This document shows positions 21,168 to 33,035 of a DNA stretch of 64,000 bases, in pieces. Source of the stretch: Entomortierella parvispora (Eukaryota > Mortierellomycota > Mortierellomycetes > Mortierellales > Mortierellaceae); contig OY752140.1 in assembly GCA_963573315.1 (NCBI GenBank), positions 2,790,001-2,854,000 of the forward strand, written 5' to 3'. The translations under genes and the position numbers were made by a program. Below the pieces are notes generated by a model that saw only the letters and a program-made list of their open reading frames with translations, made no database searches and was not told the DNA's origin. Position 1 is the first letter of the stretch. The number at the start of each line of letters is the position of its first letter.

Positions 21168-24100
21168 ATGGCCTCGCCCAGCAACGCCGGGCCTGGCAAG
21201 AAGCCGCCACCCTCCCCCTCCGTCCTTGCTCAGGTCCCCTCCTTGGTCCCGCCGCAGGCTCAAGGGGGTCCTGCTGCCCATCCACCAGGACACCAAAGAT
21301 TGATGCCCCTGCAGGAGCATCCGGCTCAGGCACATCCTCCCATCGGTCAAATGAGCCCGACCCTGCTCCAGGGCCAGGGCCAAGGCACCCAAGTCGGAGG
21401 TGGGATCGTTTTTCAGCCGAGTCACAGCAACAGCATTGCCAGCAACACGGCCAACAGCTCTTTCCCTCACGAACCACACCTGCATGATCAGCTCCAACGC
21501 CAGCTCCTGTCCATTGTCAACAGTCGACAAGGGAAACTGCATCAAGATGTCAGCAGAATCATCCAGAGTAAAATTTATTTTGTTATTTATGTTCCTTGTT
21601 TGTTTCTTGTGACCTTTGGGGCTACTTCAAGAGGATCTTACCTTCTATCTTCTCTCTGTCCTAGATTACAATGCGTCCACGGAGCAGGATATGAGTTTTA
21701 TCGTCAATACCTTCATCCACACAAAGGCGAACCTGGAGAGAGTCCAGCAGGAGAACCTCCTCCTCCGAGAGGTGAAGGACCAGGCCGCCGCCGAGATCGC
21801 CCGTCTCCGAGAAGCAGGAGGCAAGGCCAACATGGAAATAGGGCGACTCAATGAAGCAGGGAACCAAGTGCAGCAGGAGCTGATCAGTATGAGAAGGCTT
21901 TACCAGTTGCTCTACAGCAGCAAGCTTACGTTGGGAGGAATGAGGAATCCAGGAGATGAAGTAAGGAGCGGGGCCATCGTTAACCCCGTTGATAATCCCA
22001 ATCAGCCCATCACATTACTGGACAACTCATCACTTGCATTTCAAACCACAATCCCAACCGCAATCCCAACCGCAATCCCAACCGCAATCCCAACCGCAAT
22101 TCCAACCGCAATTCCAACCCCAATTCCAACCGCAACTCCAACCGCAACTCCAATCGCAACTCCAACCGCAACTCCAACCGCAATCCTAGCAACAACCCTA
22201 GCAACAACCCTAGCAACCTCAAATACCGCTAGTGATGCGACCAGCTTCCCTGCGCCTGTCACCTCTCCAATCATCGGCGAGAGTTATGTAATCGAGTTAG
22301 ACTCTACAGGGCCAGACACAGTCTTGTTGGCGGATGAACCAGTAGCAATGTCCGATATCGAGATGGTCTCCAAAGAGTTAATACGCGCGACAGAGGACAT
22401 CGCAACTCTCAAAAAAGAGAACAAGCAACTTTTGGATCGCATGGAGTTGTCAAGCAGGCGCGAGGATGGTCTTGAACAAGCACTTATTACCAAACAAGGT
22501 GTCAACAGGTCTCTGGCAATCTTGTACGAGAGCCGGAATAGCTCATTGTCGGAAAGGTCTCAGCAGTTGGAGCAGATGAAGATACAATATGAACAGGCAA
22601 AAGTAGACCTCGTCAAATTTCATGAACTCATGTCGACTGCAACTGCAAATCTCAAATCAGCACACAACTTTATGTTCACTCATTATGGGGCCCTCGCCAA
22701 GTCTGTCGCCGAAAAACAGAAGCAGCAGGGAGCGTCTATTCTACCCGCATCTCCATCTACCGTGCATAATGCAGACAATGTCATGCGAGCCCTCCAAACG
22801 TCGGCATTGGAAACCACAAAAGCTGCCTCATACCTACAAAAAACATATGTGAATGAAAGCCATCTACAAACTCGACAGCTTCCTCTTCCTCCCGTCGGCT
22901 CATTTGGTTCGTCAGCATCGACACCTCCTCCTGTTCATACTTTCAGACCGACAAACACTGCGAATCCACCATTTTTACAGCAGCATGGAAGACCAAGCCC
23001 GATGACAGCAACCTCAGGACGTCAGCCTATACCAACCCAGGCAACATTTGGACATCCCTCGACGCAAGTGACATCATTATTACTGGAACCTCCTGCTCCA
23101 ACTTCAAGTACACCAGCGAGGCCACAAGACACACCACGAAGACCGCCGGGAGTATCGTCAGGCCCAGTTATTCACTCGTTCAATCCGACAACTCCGGCTG
23201 CACCAGCGACGCAAGTACCTTCGCCACCGTCAACTGCGGGTATCCATTCTTTCATACCGGCAATAACTGTAAGATCAGCAGCAGCGCCAATGGTACCTCC
23301 ACAGCATGCATCTGGCCCTTTACCCGCTCTTGGAACATTCAAGCCTCAGTCCAACCAAGACTCTTCCTCATCACAGTCACCAAACAATGTCTCGCAGCAT
23401 GTCCACCCCAAGATGACTTCATCTTCAACCATTGTCGATCTGTCGTCAACAAACAACTTGCTCGTCGTATCTGAACCATCAAGAGCAAAGCCACATGCAG
23501 TAGTAGGCGGGACCTCAGCGCCTACCACGGAACCAGAAATATCCCTATCATCTGTCAAGCAATACATTTCTGCCGAAACTATAGTTGCAGCACCTCTTCG
23601 TGTCGCATCACAGACAACTACAGTCTGCATAACAGGACAGAAGGAACAGGGATCGGGAACGAGCTCCATTAGAGGAGGCACAAAGGAGACTCTTGATTCT
23701 ATACCACACACACGACAGCATCCTCAGCAAAGTGAGCCGAGCGATACTGGAAAGTCAAGAGTAGAACCCAACGGACAAGATACAACGACACCGCCAAACA
23801 AAATTAGTACGCCGTCTGATGGACAAATGGCATGGATGGCAACAAAGGCGAAGCCAGCGACGTCACCGTCACTTGCGCCTGGCCCCTCGGATCGAACATA
23901 TACAGAACCCAGCACTGCCACAATGGAACTATTCAAGACGGTCGGCGTCGGCCCAGGCGCCAGTATTTTGACAGGCAAGCTATTTTCTGCAGCAAAGGCG
24001 AATGGTGAGAAGACATTGTCGTCCACCACCGACTTGCCACCATCACCGCTATCCTCGGCGCCAACGTCTCACGATCCCTCCAATGAGACTGAGCCAGCTG

Positions 24101-24642
24101 CTGACAGCAAAAAGAAAGGACTACGCACGGATGCAGAAAAGCTTGCCAAGGCGGAGCGGATGGCGGCTGCTAGGAAGAGGCATTTAGCGAAAACCAGGGC
24201 CTTTGAGGAAATGCTGGCTGCGACGAATTCGAAGAAGCAGTCTCAAAGCGGTGACAGCGGGAGCGGCGACACATCGCTGGTTTCAAAAGCTGCATCGCCA
24301 ATCCCGCCTAAGAAAATAGAGAAGAATAAGGTAGATCTAACCCTGGAGGGCAATACGTCAGGGGAGGACGGACAGTCGCCATCATCATCGCTACCACCAA
24401 AGACTTTCGAGTCGCAGCCAGCGATAATAGCCAAGGAGGTCAAGATTCCAACGTTGGTCCGAAAGTCCAGCTTTGTCAAGATGCCCGGACGCTTCTACCT
24501 CTCCGCGGTCGAGATTCCTCCTATTCTCAAGAATGCTGCACCGGCCAAGAGCTCCGGTGGATCCGCTAACAAAAAGACCCCGGTCAAGGCACCCGCCAAG
24601 AGGAAATGGGTCATTGTGTCGGATTCTGATGATGACTATTAG
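21168..24642 (+). CDS. Coiled-coil and disordered nuclear-like protein of unknown function
   Basis: Two exons are read: the ATG at 21168 (MASPSNAGPGKKPPPSPSVL) to 21567, a 97-bp intron (21568-21664), then exon 2 to TAG at 24640-24642. The total is about 1,125 aa; the join gives IIQ|NYNASTEQDM. The N-terminus is Pro/Gln/Gly-rich. Residues after the join form a coiled coil (ANLERVQQENLLLREVKDQA, EIARLREAGG). Then comes an IPTA/TPTA tandem repeat, a second coiled coil (ELIRATEDIATLKKENKQLL to EQAKVDLVKFHELM), then about 550 residues of Ser/Thr/Pro-rich disorder. A basic helix follows (LRTDAEKLAKAERMAAARKR HLAKTRAFEEM). The C-terminal part has KTPVKAPAKRKWVIVSDSDD. Basic clusters and the SDSDDDY end suggest a nuclear, CK2-phosphorylated protein, which is inference. 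I do not recognise the family. Its stop is 41 bp from the stop of the opposing F-box gene. Confidence 0.8.
22049..22217 (+). repeat. In-frame 12-bp tandem repeat (IPTA/TPTA units)
   Basis: About eleven copies of a 12-mer of the type CAATCCCAACCG, drifting to CAACTCCAACCG, are followed from about 22189 by two copies of AACAACCCTAGC. The unit length is a multiple of three, so copy changes keep the host gene in frame. All three forward frames are open across most of it. Confidence 0.85.
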
Positions 24643-24683
24643 TTGCAATGTACATAATAAACGTTTCATTTTTTTGTAAGAAT

Positions 24684-27044
24684 CTATGGTCTATCCATTA
24701 AAGACCCTGCCCTCAATCGTGGCCAATTGTCCCTCATCCATTGCCTCTCGCCATCGCCAACCCTGTGTTCAAACTTGTGGATATAGACAGCCCTGAGCTC
24801 CTTCAACTTTGATAGCTGCTCCACCCCAGAATCAAAGTTCCATTCCAACGTATTCGGTCTACAACGGTGGATCAACTCCCGCCTGTAATTGTATCGATAG
24901 TAGTCGGATCGATAGTAGCCTAAATCCAGGACCTTCAGCTCCGTCCACGTTGCCAGTACTGAGAAGATTTGGTGCTGAATTTCTCGTGATCGTAGTCGAT
25001 ACATCAACAGCTTTCGACGTCGGCAAAGTTGTGCTATTCGCCTCTTTCGCTGCTGTCGAGGGCCATCCTTCTCTTCGTTTTCGGTTATCTCTTCCTTTTC
25101 GCCTTCTCTTCCTCCTCCTCCGTCCTGCTCCCATTTCGCCCGCTCAGCTGCTTCCTCCAGTCTAACCTCTTCCAATCCCATGTCGGATTGATTCAGCTCC
25201 TGTTCTTCGCTAGCCATTAGTCGAGGAATACCGAGGATCCGACACGAGAATTCCTGCATCCCAGAGCACACCCAAGGCTGTGAACGAATTACATCAGCGG
25301 CACGTAGGGCTAAGTCAGGGCCTTGAACTGACACCAAATCTTTGCAAGATCTCAACAACAGACAGAGAGCCTTCGAACAAAGCCCTAACATCTTTGTCAC
25401 CTTGAACCGCTGCAGATTTGGACAGTGCTGGGCCATCATTTCAAGGACTTCAACGCCCAAATTTCCCCGAAACTCGACATTGGTCAAGAATGGCATCCAT
25501 TGGATCGCCCATACGATGTCGGGTATAGGTCGAAATGGCTTTAGTCTCAGGGCCAGTTCTCGGATGGGTAGCTCCTTCTCCTTGGAAGATGAGATTTGTC
25601 TTTCCAGAGATTGGATATCGTTGAGGATCGAACTTGGAAGCACGGCAACTTTATGCCTCCAGGAATCCGAGACCCCCACACGAAAGACCTCACATCGCGG
25701 CATGGACCATCTCAATAAAGGCACCAGGTCCCAAATCTCATGTCCCAACCGAGGAGCCTCAAATTCTTTTAATCCCTCGAACAGGACTCGACAAGAAGCC
25801 AGACCAAACGCCTTGAGACTGATCGAAAGCTTCCGCAAGGAGGTATTGACTAGGATTTCATTTTCCTCGGCCTTTGCGGTTCCGTCCACGATCACCGCTA
25901 TCAGGTGCAATTCTTCCAGGTTCGGGAAAATCTCGAGGAAGAATCGCACGCGGGAGGCCGTTGTAAAATGATTACCCAAGGTCAGGCGGCAAATCCCCGT
26001 GTTCAAAAGCCGATCTCGAACCAGACTCCAAGTGGTAGAATCCGACGGGAGGATAAAGCGACTCCTCAAAGACGAATACGATTTTATGTTTGAGCCTCCC
26101 CGACGTTGTTCTTGAGCCATCACTTCTAACACAATCTCCTCCGGCAAGTGGAGACTTGGTTGGAAATGGAAAAGATTCTTGTGAGACTTCAAAACGAGAG
26201 CCAAGAACTGGGCTCCAGGGGATAGCTTCGTGGAGAAAGAGGGCGTTGAATCTGTGATTTCCTTGGCGGTTTTGACAGAGTCCACTGTGGTGGCACTGGC
26301 AAGCTCAATGTCGCTGAGATCAGGAGCACAAATGGTGCTTTCTGAATAGGGACTAAAGGTCAAACGCGTCAGCTGGGGGGAACTCTGGATTAACAGCCAA
26401 AGACCACGACTGAACCGCTCCTGCTCCGGGAAGCGCGAGCACATTTGTGTGGGTGTCCGAAGCGTCCATTTAGGAACGCGCGATAGAAGCGCCTCTTGTT
26501 GTTGTGGAGACAATGACCCATTGTATATGCAAGACACGTCAGGGATATCCGCGTTCTCTTGTCCTATTCTTTGCTGGTCTTTTCCTTTAAGGGAAAATAT
26601 ACCAGAAACGGGGCCTGTCGACTCTGTCGACTCGGACTGATTTGAGATTGGGAAGTAGCACGGGATATTTCCCCAATTGTCCAACGTCAGGACCAACAGT
26701 TCGGTTGGCCGTTGGCGGGTGATAGACCATCCTAGAAAGAGATCAAGGGTCCAAGGGAATCGGAGATAGAGGTGCTGGACATGGTGAAGGAATTGTTCAA
26801 GATAGTTGCGTCTTGCCAGGCTCTCATCGCGGGACTGGGGCTTTCTTTCTCTAGAGTTTCCTTTGAACCAGAGCGTCCTGAATGTTCTTCCGTGTCGACT
26901 CTCACGTTTGTCGTCAATACGGCGCCAATACAGGGGGATGAAGGCCTGACGCCAAGCGCGAGAAACCTGCGTGCACGCAGCGAGGTGCTCCTCGTTGTCA
27001 AACAAGAAGACGACCTGTTCGACGAGCTCGGGCAAATGGAACAT
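24684..27044 (-). CDS. F-box protein with leucine-rich-repeat-like C-terminal region
   Basis: A single exon encodes about 786 aa, from the ATG at 27044 to TAG at 24684-24686. The N-terminus is an F-box: MFHLPELVEQVVFLFDNEEH LAACTQVSRAWRQAFIPLYWRRI, with the LPEL start, the LAACTQVSRAW core and the final W-R. F-box proteins dock to Skp1 in SCF ubiquitin ligases. The remainder has leucine-spaced repeats typical of fungal F-box/LRR proteins (LRKLSISLKAFGL, LPIRELALRLKPFRP, PNLQRFKVTKMLGL, LKVLDLGYYRSD). A highly charged insert (EEAAERAKWEQDGGGGREGE) near residue 640 is probably a surface loop. Such genes are expanded in Mortierella-like fungi. The substrate is unknown. The gene is convergent with the coiled-coil gene. 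Confidence 0.88.
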   Translation of the reverse strand: MFHLPELVEQVVFLFDNEEHLAACTQVSRAWRQAFIPLYWRRIDDKRESRHGRTFRTLWFKGNSRERKPQSRDESLARRNYLEQFLHHVQHLYLRFPWTLDLFLGWSITRQRPTELLVLTLDNWGNIPCYFPISNQSESTESTGPVSGIFSLKGKDQQRIGQENADIPDVSCIYNGSLSPQQQEALLSRVPKWTLRTPTQMCSRFPEQERFSRGLWLLIQSSPQLTRLTFSPYSESTICAPDLSDIELASATTVDSVKTAKEITDSTPSFSTKLSPGAQFLALVLKSHKNLFHFQPSLHLPEEIVLEVMAQEQRRGGSNIKSYSSLRSRFILPSDSTTWSLVRDRLLNTGICRLTLGNHFTTASRVRFFLEIFPNLEELHLIAVIVDGTAKAEENEILVNTSLRKLSISLKAFGLASCRVLFEGLKEFEAPRLGHEIWDLVPLLRWSMPRCEVFRVGVSDSWRHKVAVLPSSILNDIQSLERQISSSKEKELPIRELALRLKPFRPIPDIVWAIQWMPFLTNVEFRGNLGVEVLEMMAQHCPNLQRFKVTKMLGLCSKALCLLLRSCKDLVSVQGPDLALRAADVIRSQPWVCSGMQEFSCRILGIPRLMASEEQELNQSDMGLEEVRLEEAAERAKWEQDGGGGREGEKEEITENEEKDGPRQQRKRRIAQLCRRRKLLMYRLRSREIQHQIFSVLATWTELKVLDLGYYRSDYYRYNYRRELIHRCRPNTLEWNFDSGVEQLSKLKELRAVYIHKFEHRVGDGERQWMRDNWPRLRAGSLMDRP

Positions 27045-27285
27045 TGTGGTTTTGCGAATGGGATGATTGAGTGATGAGAGGAACACATGCGCAAAGAGCA
27101 ATGCAGAGCCAGCAAGAAATCCTAGAAATCCTTTGCCTCTGCGCCTCCTGTAAGTCAGTGGAATCTTCAGTTTGTTTTATTTGTGTCATCGTCGGAGATG
27201 ATCGTCGCTGTTGTGAGGGGTCGTTTGTCGTGATTTCTGGGGTTGGTCATTTTCTATCATTTCTTTAGCCTGCTTTTCTATCTGC

Positions 27286-30200
27286 TTAATCGTCGCCCTG
27301 GTGGTACGAGACCTTGCGCATCTCGCCCAAGACGCGTCTTGCCAGCGTCAGCTCCTTCTCCAACTTCAAGATCTCGACCTGCTGGCCCATCTCCTTGATC
27401 TTGAACTCGTGCGCGTTCATGGCTTGGTAATCCACGGCAGTCTCGCGTTCTTTCATTTCGCGCTCCATGATCGCCTTGACCGCCCGGACCAAAGCTCGCG
27501 ATGCCTCTGTCACGGCCTTGGAGGCACGCTCCAGGTTATCCTGAGCTTTAGACATGAAGTTGGCCTTGACTCGGGAGGCCGCCACCAACTGCGCCGTTGC
27601 GGCCGCAACCTCATTGGACGCCACCAACAATTGCTCCATGGAGTGTGTCTTGGAAATAACTCCGTCTGCAGTCTCGACCAAAAGTGTCGTCGCCACAGCC
27701 ACGGCCTTGGCCGCAGAGATCAAGCCCTCGGTCCAGCGATTGTTCTTCTTGTAGAAAGCGGCGTTTGTAGACGTGCCTCGGCCCTGGGCCACGACTTCTT
27801 GTTGGGAGATAGTGGCACACTTGATCAGGTGACCGATGGCCTGCATCATTGCCATCGCACTCTCCAAGATCGACGCATTGACTTGAAGTTCAAAAGCACT
27901 GAGGCCATCGTTCTTGGGCTTGGCCATCAGAGCCTGGAGGCGTGCCGTGGCCTCTTCAATTGTCCTAGCAGCGTTGCTCATCTCATTCTCAACCATATCG
28001 CCAAGATCCATCTTCGCAGGGTCCAATTGACTGTTCTTGGGGAGCAAGTTCTCGGCCGCCTTGGCCAAACGCTCCGTTGCAGTCTGAACATTTTCATTGG
28101 ATCGGGTAATAGTCTTAATAGCTCCTTCAGGCGAGAGTCCACCCAAGTGAGAAGACATCACGTTGGTGAAGAACTCTTGCACAGCCAAGGCGGATCCCTT
28201 AGCCTGACGAATGATCTCCTCCGCATCCTCATCCTTCTTGGCGAGACGAGTGATTCCCTTGGCATTTTCCATCACATCCGAGAGCGTCTGCGACAAGTTC
28301 AAGGCCGAACGAATGGCCTCCACCTGATTGATATCGCTGGTGGCAGTTGAACGAAGGTATTGCATCAGCGACAACTCCAACTCGGTCGAAGCAGTATGAG
28401 ACTTCTCGATCATAGACAAGGTGAATTCAGGGGTGGCGTTTTGGTTTCCAAGTTGAGTCGGAGATTCGAGGTCATAGATGCACTCCTCGACCTTGTTGAT
28501 GCAAGTCTCCAAGATGGAATCCAGAATTTGCTGCAGCTTACGCTTGTGTGCGCTCGTCATGGTGTCCAATCGTCCCTGGAGAGAGGCCGTCTGATCGTCC
28601 TGACTATCTCTGAGAGTCGCCAACTCAAGCAATGCCTCATCCAATCCAGTCTCGAGAACCATTCTCTCCTCCTCACTCTCAATCTGCATACGCTCAATCT
28701 CGGCACGCTGGTCATCCACCTGACGCATCAGGGAATCAATCTCACGCTGGCGACGGTTGGCGAGGTCCTCGAGGTCCTGCTTCTCGCGGTTGAACTTGGC
28801 GACCATGGCCCCGGTCTCAGAGCTCTTGGAGCGACCCAAGTCTTCAACACGACCATTGGCCATTTCGAGATCACGCTTAAGACGAGAAATCTCATCATTC
28901 TGGGTGTTCTGCCATCTCAGGAGCTCGTTTTTGGCACGGTCGCGCTCACGGACCATATCGGCCATCTGCAAGTTCTTGTCCTTGATCTCCTTTTGCATCT
29001 TCTCCATCTTGTCCACGGCCTCCTGGGCAGAGTTGGCCTTGAGCTGGACAGACTTGAACTTTGTCAGCAGATCCAAATGTTCCTGACGAAGCTGAGAGTA
29101 AAGCTTGGCCAAAGCCTCGTACTTTGACTTCCAGACGTTGATTTGTTCTGTGGGCAGGCGTGCAAAGTAGGCGATGAGCCAAAGAAAAGGAAATGTTAAT
29201 ATAGTCTCAAGTATGCAAAACAAAACAATATCTGCAAGCTCCTATGAACTATGACCAGGCACGAACCTTGGATACTGCGAATCATGTCGTCCTTTGAGTT
29301 GAGCTGCTGCTGTGCGTTCAAGTTGATCAATTGCATTTCCTGCTCCAAACCTTTGACCCTCTACCATCAGGCGAAAACAAAGTGCAAACGTAATGTCAGC
29401 CAGGAATCAATATTACACATAGTGTAGGACAATATAACCTCAAAAGAATCGCATGTTCAAACTTACTCTGTCGTACTGGTCAATCAACATCTGATCACGC
29501 TCATACTGACCACGCAGAGCCAAGACATCCCTTTCGAGTTCAGCAAGACGGCCCTCGGCCTGACGTTGCATCTGCTCCCGTCCAAGCTGCTCGCGCTGAA
29601 GACGCTCACGTTCCATCTGTGCCCGCTGCTGTTCTTCAAAGTTTTGTTGGAGTCGGAGAGCCTCCATCTGCTGCTGCTGCTGCTCCATCTCACGCTGCTG
29701 CTGGAGGCGTTGCTGCTCCAACTCATACTCGCGCTGCTTCTTGGCAATCTCGCGCTGTTGAGCGGCCCAATCAGGCTCGGGCGTCGCTGGAGGCGTATCC
29801 TTGACAACCTTGCGGTTGGGAGTCATAGGAGGCGAGTCTGAGAGCTGAAGGTTTGGTGGATCCTGGGGCAATTTAGGAACACTGATCAAGCTGGTCAGAT
29901 ACTTCAAGTTGGAGCACTCGTAGTAGAACTTGATCAGGGCGTAATGTTGAGCATTGTAGCGTTGCTTCAACAGGACCAATCCTTCGGGGTCGTTAGTGCC
30001 TATAGAGGAGGAATGCGACATATCAGTCAATCCAGAGTAAACCTGAGCAAAAAATATATAACAAGAAATGGGGTAATGACATACGCTTATACATGGCACG
30101 CAACATGCTGGTGGCGAACTTGTAGATTGCGTAACTCTCCTCCACCAGGGGGACCAAGGCAGCGATCCTGCACTCATTGTTGGAAGATGGACGGAAGTTG

Positions 30201-31303
30201 GCGAAAACCAACTTTTGGAACTGGTCAATCTGGTCTTGCAAGTTCATCAAGTCTGTAATAGTCTCATAACTATGAAAGAGAGAGTAGTTCCGATGTCAGT
30301 TTTCCCTCTCGGACAAAGATTGATCCTGCAAAATTTTGAGAAAGATACGTTACCCTTCGTTAGGATCATCGATACCCTTCAATGAGATATACTCCTTGTA
30401 GTCAAAAGTGCCGTTGAACTCGGGGTGGTTGCTGTGATATCTCAGCTTTGAATGCAAAAAGTCGACATAGTTGCGAATCAAAGTAGCGTATCCTATGGCC
30501 GATATAATTATAAAAGTGCGTGAGCTTTTTTTTTTTTATTTTGGCCTGATCCGTGAGACGCCATGCAAATCGACAGTTGCGTGGAAAAGGTCAAAGACGC
30601 CGTTTTTCTTACCTCGGGCATCATATTGCGAAGTGGAACGAGCGCACTGGTCCAGCCAGTCCGTCTCCTTTTGAGCGTCCCTCAAGGCCTATGATTGTGT
30701 AAAAAATGTCCGTTCCACAGAGACATCGAGAAAAATAGATTCAAAGATGAGAACGTTGCGACGAGAGCTTTGCATTGTATCCTCGCACAAGCTCTCTCTC
30801 TCCCAATTATGCTGGCGGGCGTGGTGTGAGAGCCGCCGACTTTTTCTCAACATGACGCTCGCCTGGTCTTTGCTGTCCGCAGACCATCATGCCTCCCAGA
30901 GTCGAAATAGATGCAACAGCAGGACTTACGGTTGGATGTCCATCTCGAATGATTTTATGGGCCGAGATAAGTGCTTTGAAAGTCTGAACCTCATCGCCCA
31001 GCAGGGGTTGGGAGCGGAATCCATGCCAGACCGAGACCGAGGAGCGATAATCCCAGGTGTAGACAATGCAGGCTGTAGTAGTTTGGATGTCGAAGGGTTA
31101 GCACAGCTGCTCCAGGTCCACTCCCGCGACAGATCTATCTCTTGTTACTCTGCTTTTCAAGTTGCAAGTTGAATGCAGAAATCTATACCTCGGACGTGCT
31201 TCTGCTTGGGAGCGGTTTCTTCAGCGCTGGTGGCCTTTTTGATGTGCAGCGCAAGGTCGGCCTCGGCCTTGTCGCGGTCCATGGGTCTAGTGGTGAAAGA
31301 CAT
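27286..31303 (-). CDS. SLA2: SLA2/HIP1R endocytic adaptor (ANTH, coiled coil, I/LWEQ THATCH)
   Basis: Sla2/HIP1R links clathrin-coated pits (PI(4,5)P2, clathrin light chain) to F-actin during endocytosis. Start is the ATG at 31303: MSFTTRPMDRDKAEADLALH IKKATSAEETAPKQKHVR, the canonical ANTH N-terminus. It is spliced to CIVYTWDYRSS and VQTFKALISAHKIIRDGHP. ANTH exons continue through 30700-30020 (DQIDQFQKLVFANFRPSSNN, KFATSMLRAMYKR). The Pro/Gln-rich and Gln/Arg coiled coil lies at about 29990-29440 (EQQQQQMEALRLQQNFEEQQ). The main coiled coil follows at 29150-28550 (TEQINVWKSKYEALAKLYSQ). The C-terminal THATCH domain has AAKAVAVATTLLVETADGVI and NEVAAATAQLVAASRVKANF, ending VLGEMRKVSYHQGDD. 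At least seven introns are present, mostly in the first half. Length and domain order match the family. Confidence 0.94.
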
Positions 31304-32299
31304 TGTCGTTTCCGGATGACTCTAGGGTCCTGAAAAGTGAATTGATGTCCAGCAAGTGGCCTGCAGAGTTGAAGGACGGATGTCATGGCGTCTGGTTAGT
31401 TGTCACTCTGACGGATGAAGGCAAAGGGGGATCTGAATCCCACTTTGGGCACGGACATCCTCCTGGATGGGAAGATGGTGGCAAAATAAAGGCGATGTGT
31501 GTCTGTTGCGTCACTTGCCTCCTTCAGGGCAGGGTAAAAGGGACAGGGGAGGCTGGGCGTGGGCAGGGAGGGAAAGGAGAGAAGAGAGAGAGGGATTGAT
31601 GACACGCGGAAGAGAGAAGGGGAGGGAATGAATGGATGGAAAGAAGAATGGATGGATGGATGGATGGATGGATGGATGGATGGAAAGAACGAAGGAAAAG
31701 AGTCGAGACGAGACGAAACAGGACGCAGGCCGTTGGGCGTGACCAGGGCAGGGAAGGGCAATTGAATTGGCACAAGAATTGGCACCACAAGAAACCCGAT
31801 GGGCGATTCTGCCCTCGTTTCTTCCTTGTCCTAGTCACTCCCAAACGAGCTTTCTTCTTTGGTGCAACCAACTGCGACATCCTGCTATCCCCAATGCTCC
31901 ATTGCTGCTCCATTGTCCGGTACCGGGGCTAGGTAGTGGTCCAGCGACACACGCGCAAGGACTGCACCCCTCGGTTTCAAGATTATCCAGAGTTGTAAAC
32001 GAAAACTCTCTCGTCATTGGATCTCGATCCAGATCCCCTCCCTGTCTAGTTTGTCTAGTCCTGACATGGCCTTTATTCGTATCGTGCCATCGTGTCGTCG
32101 CCAAGCCGATTCCTATATCCCTCTTCTTTCTTTCTTTTTCTTTCTTTTTCTTTTTATTCATGTACAGTGCAGGCAAAGAGCTATTTACAAGTGGGGAAAG
32201 GCCTGGTGATCTGCAAGACAGAACGAACTCTCAAGACCAATTGCTCAATACTTCGACTTTTTTTCTTTTAAACACCTTCCTTGGGCACTGAAGCCTCAC
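31304..32299. other. Intergenic region with GGAT microsatellite
   Basis: About 1 kb lies between the SLA2 start and the stop of the small unknown gene. It includes the SLA2 promoter, a purine-rich tract (31545-31690) with a tetranucleotide repeat, and CT/T-rich sequence near 32120-32160. No gene is recognised. Confidence 0.4.
31648..31684. repeat. (GATG)n microsatellite
   Basis: About nine uninterrupted tetranucleotide units are present. The same motif recurs at 36931-36960 and, as its complement CATC, at about 57650-57690. Confidence 0.9.
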
Positions 32300-32677
32300 T
32301 TAAAGATTCTCATCCACGACCTGTCGCAACGCCTTTGCCGTCAAAGGTCTGCCTCGTTTCTCAGACTCAGACGCCTCTCTCAGCCATTGGTCTTTGGTCA
32401 CCTTGGAACAATGGGCGCCTTGACCCGCCGGGTTCTTGAACACCACGACTCCCTTTTGCAAGATATCCTTCAATCGAGTTTCCGTGGCGGACCACTTTTC
32501 CTCCACCTCCGCTGCAAGGATGTAGACCCGGTAGACACAAATATTGGACTGACGGGCGTCTGCAAAAAGTCGACGACGAGCGTCGGCGTCTGACTCTGCA
32601 AGTGCTTTGGTGTAAAAGTCTTCAGGCGAAAGACCTGTTTGCGGGTAGCCCAAGTTGGACTTGGTTTTGGCGCTCAT
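32300..32677 (-). CDS. Small conserved-looking protein of unknown function
   Basis: A single exon encodes 125 aa. I chose the ATG at 32677 (MSAKTKSNLGYPQTGLSPED) because the upstream continuation is 5'-UTR-like. The sequence is mostly helical and charged: DFYTKALAESDADARRRLFA DARQSN, then VYILAAEVEEKWSATETRLK and DILQKGVVVFKNP. It has a basic C-terminus (SEKRGRPLTAKALRQVVDEN). There is no signal peptide, membrane helix or known motif. It is divergent from the U2 snRNA gene, starts 358 bp apart. I do not recognise a family; a real gene is likely because composition is protein-like over the full frame. Confidence 0.6.
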   Translation of the reverse strand: MSAKTKSNLGYPQTGLSPEDFYTKALAESDADARRRLFADARQSNICVYRVYILAAEVEEKWSATETRLKDILQKGVVVFKNPAGQGAHCSKVTKDQWLREASESEKRGRPLTAKALRQVVDENL

Positions 32678-32996
32678 TTGTCTTTTATGTGTGTGTGGTT
32701 GACAGGCGGGAGGAGAGAAGAATGTGAGCGTGGGAGGTTTTTTGAGAATGTTGATGTTGTCAAGAAGGAACAATGCATTCCAGCTTGGCCAATGCAGACC
32801 TCACACTTGGCCACGCTTGGAGGAGAATATGACAATATGACATCAGGAGAGCCTCAATTGAAATCATTCCAATACAATTGTCTCTTCTTTGCTACGCCGA
32901 ACTCCTGCGGACAGACGCAGCTGTGGTTTAAAGCTCTCCGTGGACATGTCAATTGGACACTGGCCCGGTTTGCACCCAAGCCACTGTACAGAGACC

Positions 32997-33005
32997 TATA
33001 AAAAG
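32997..33005 (+). promoter_or_regulatory. TATA box of the U2 snRNA gene
   Basis: TATAAAAAG starts 39 bp upstream of the inferred U2 5' end. This is a plausible spacing for TATA-directed Pol II initiation. Confidence 0.6.
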
Positions 33006-33035
33006 AGGCGTCAAACGGGAAATTTTTTGCTCTTT

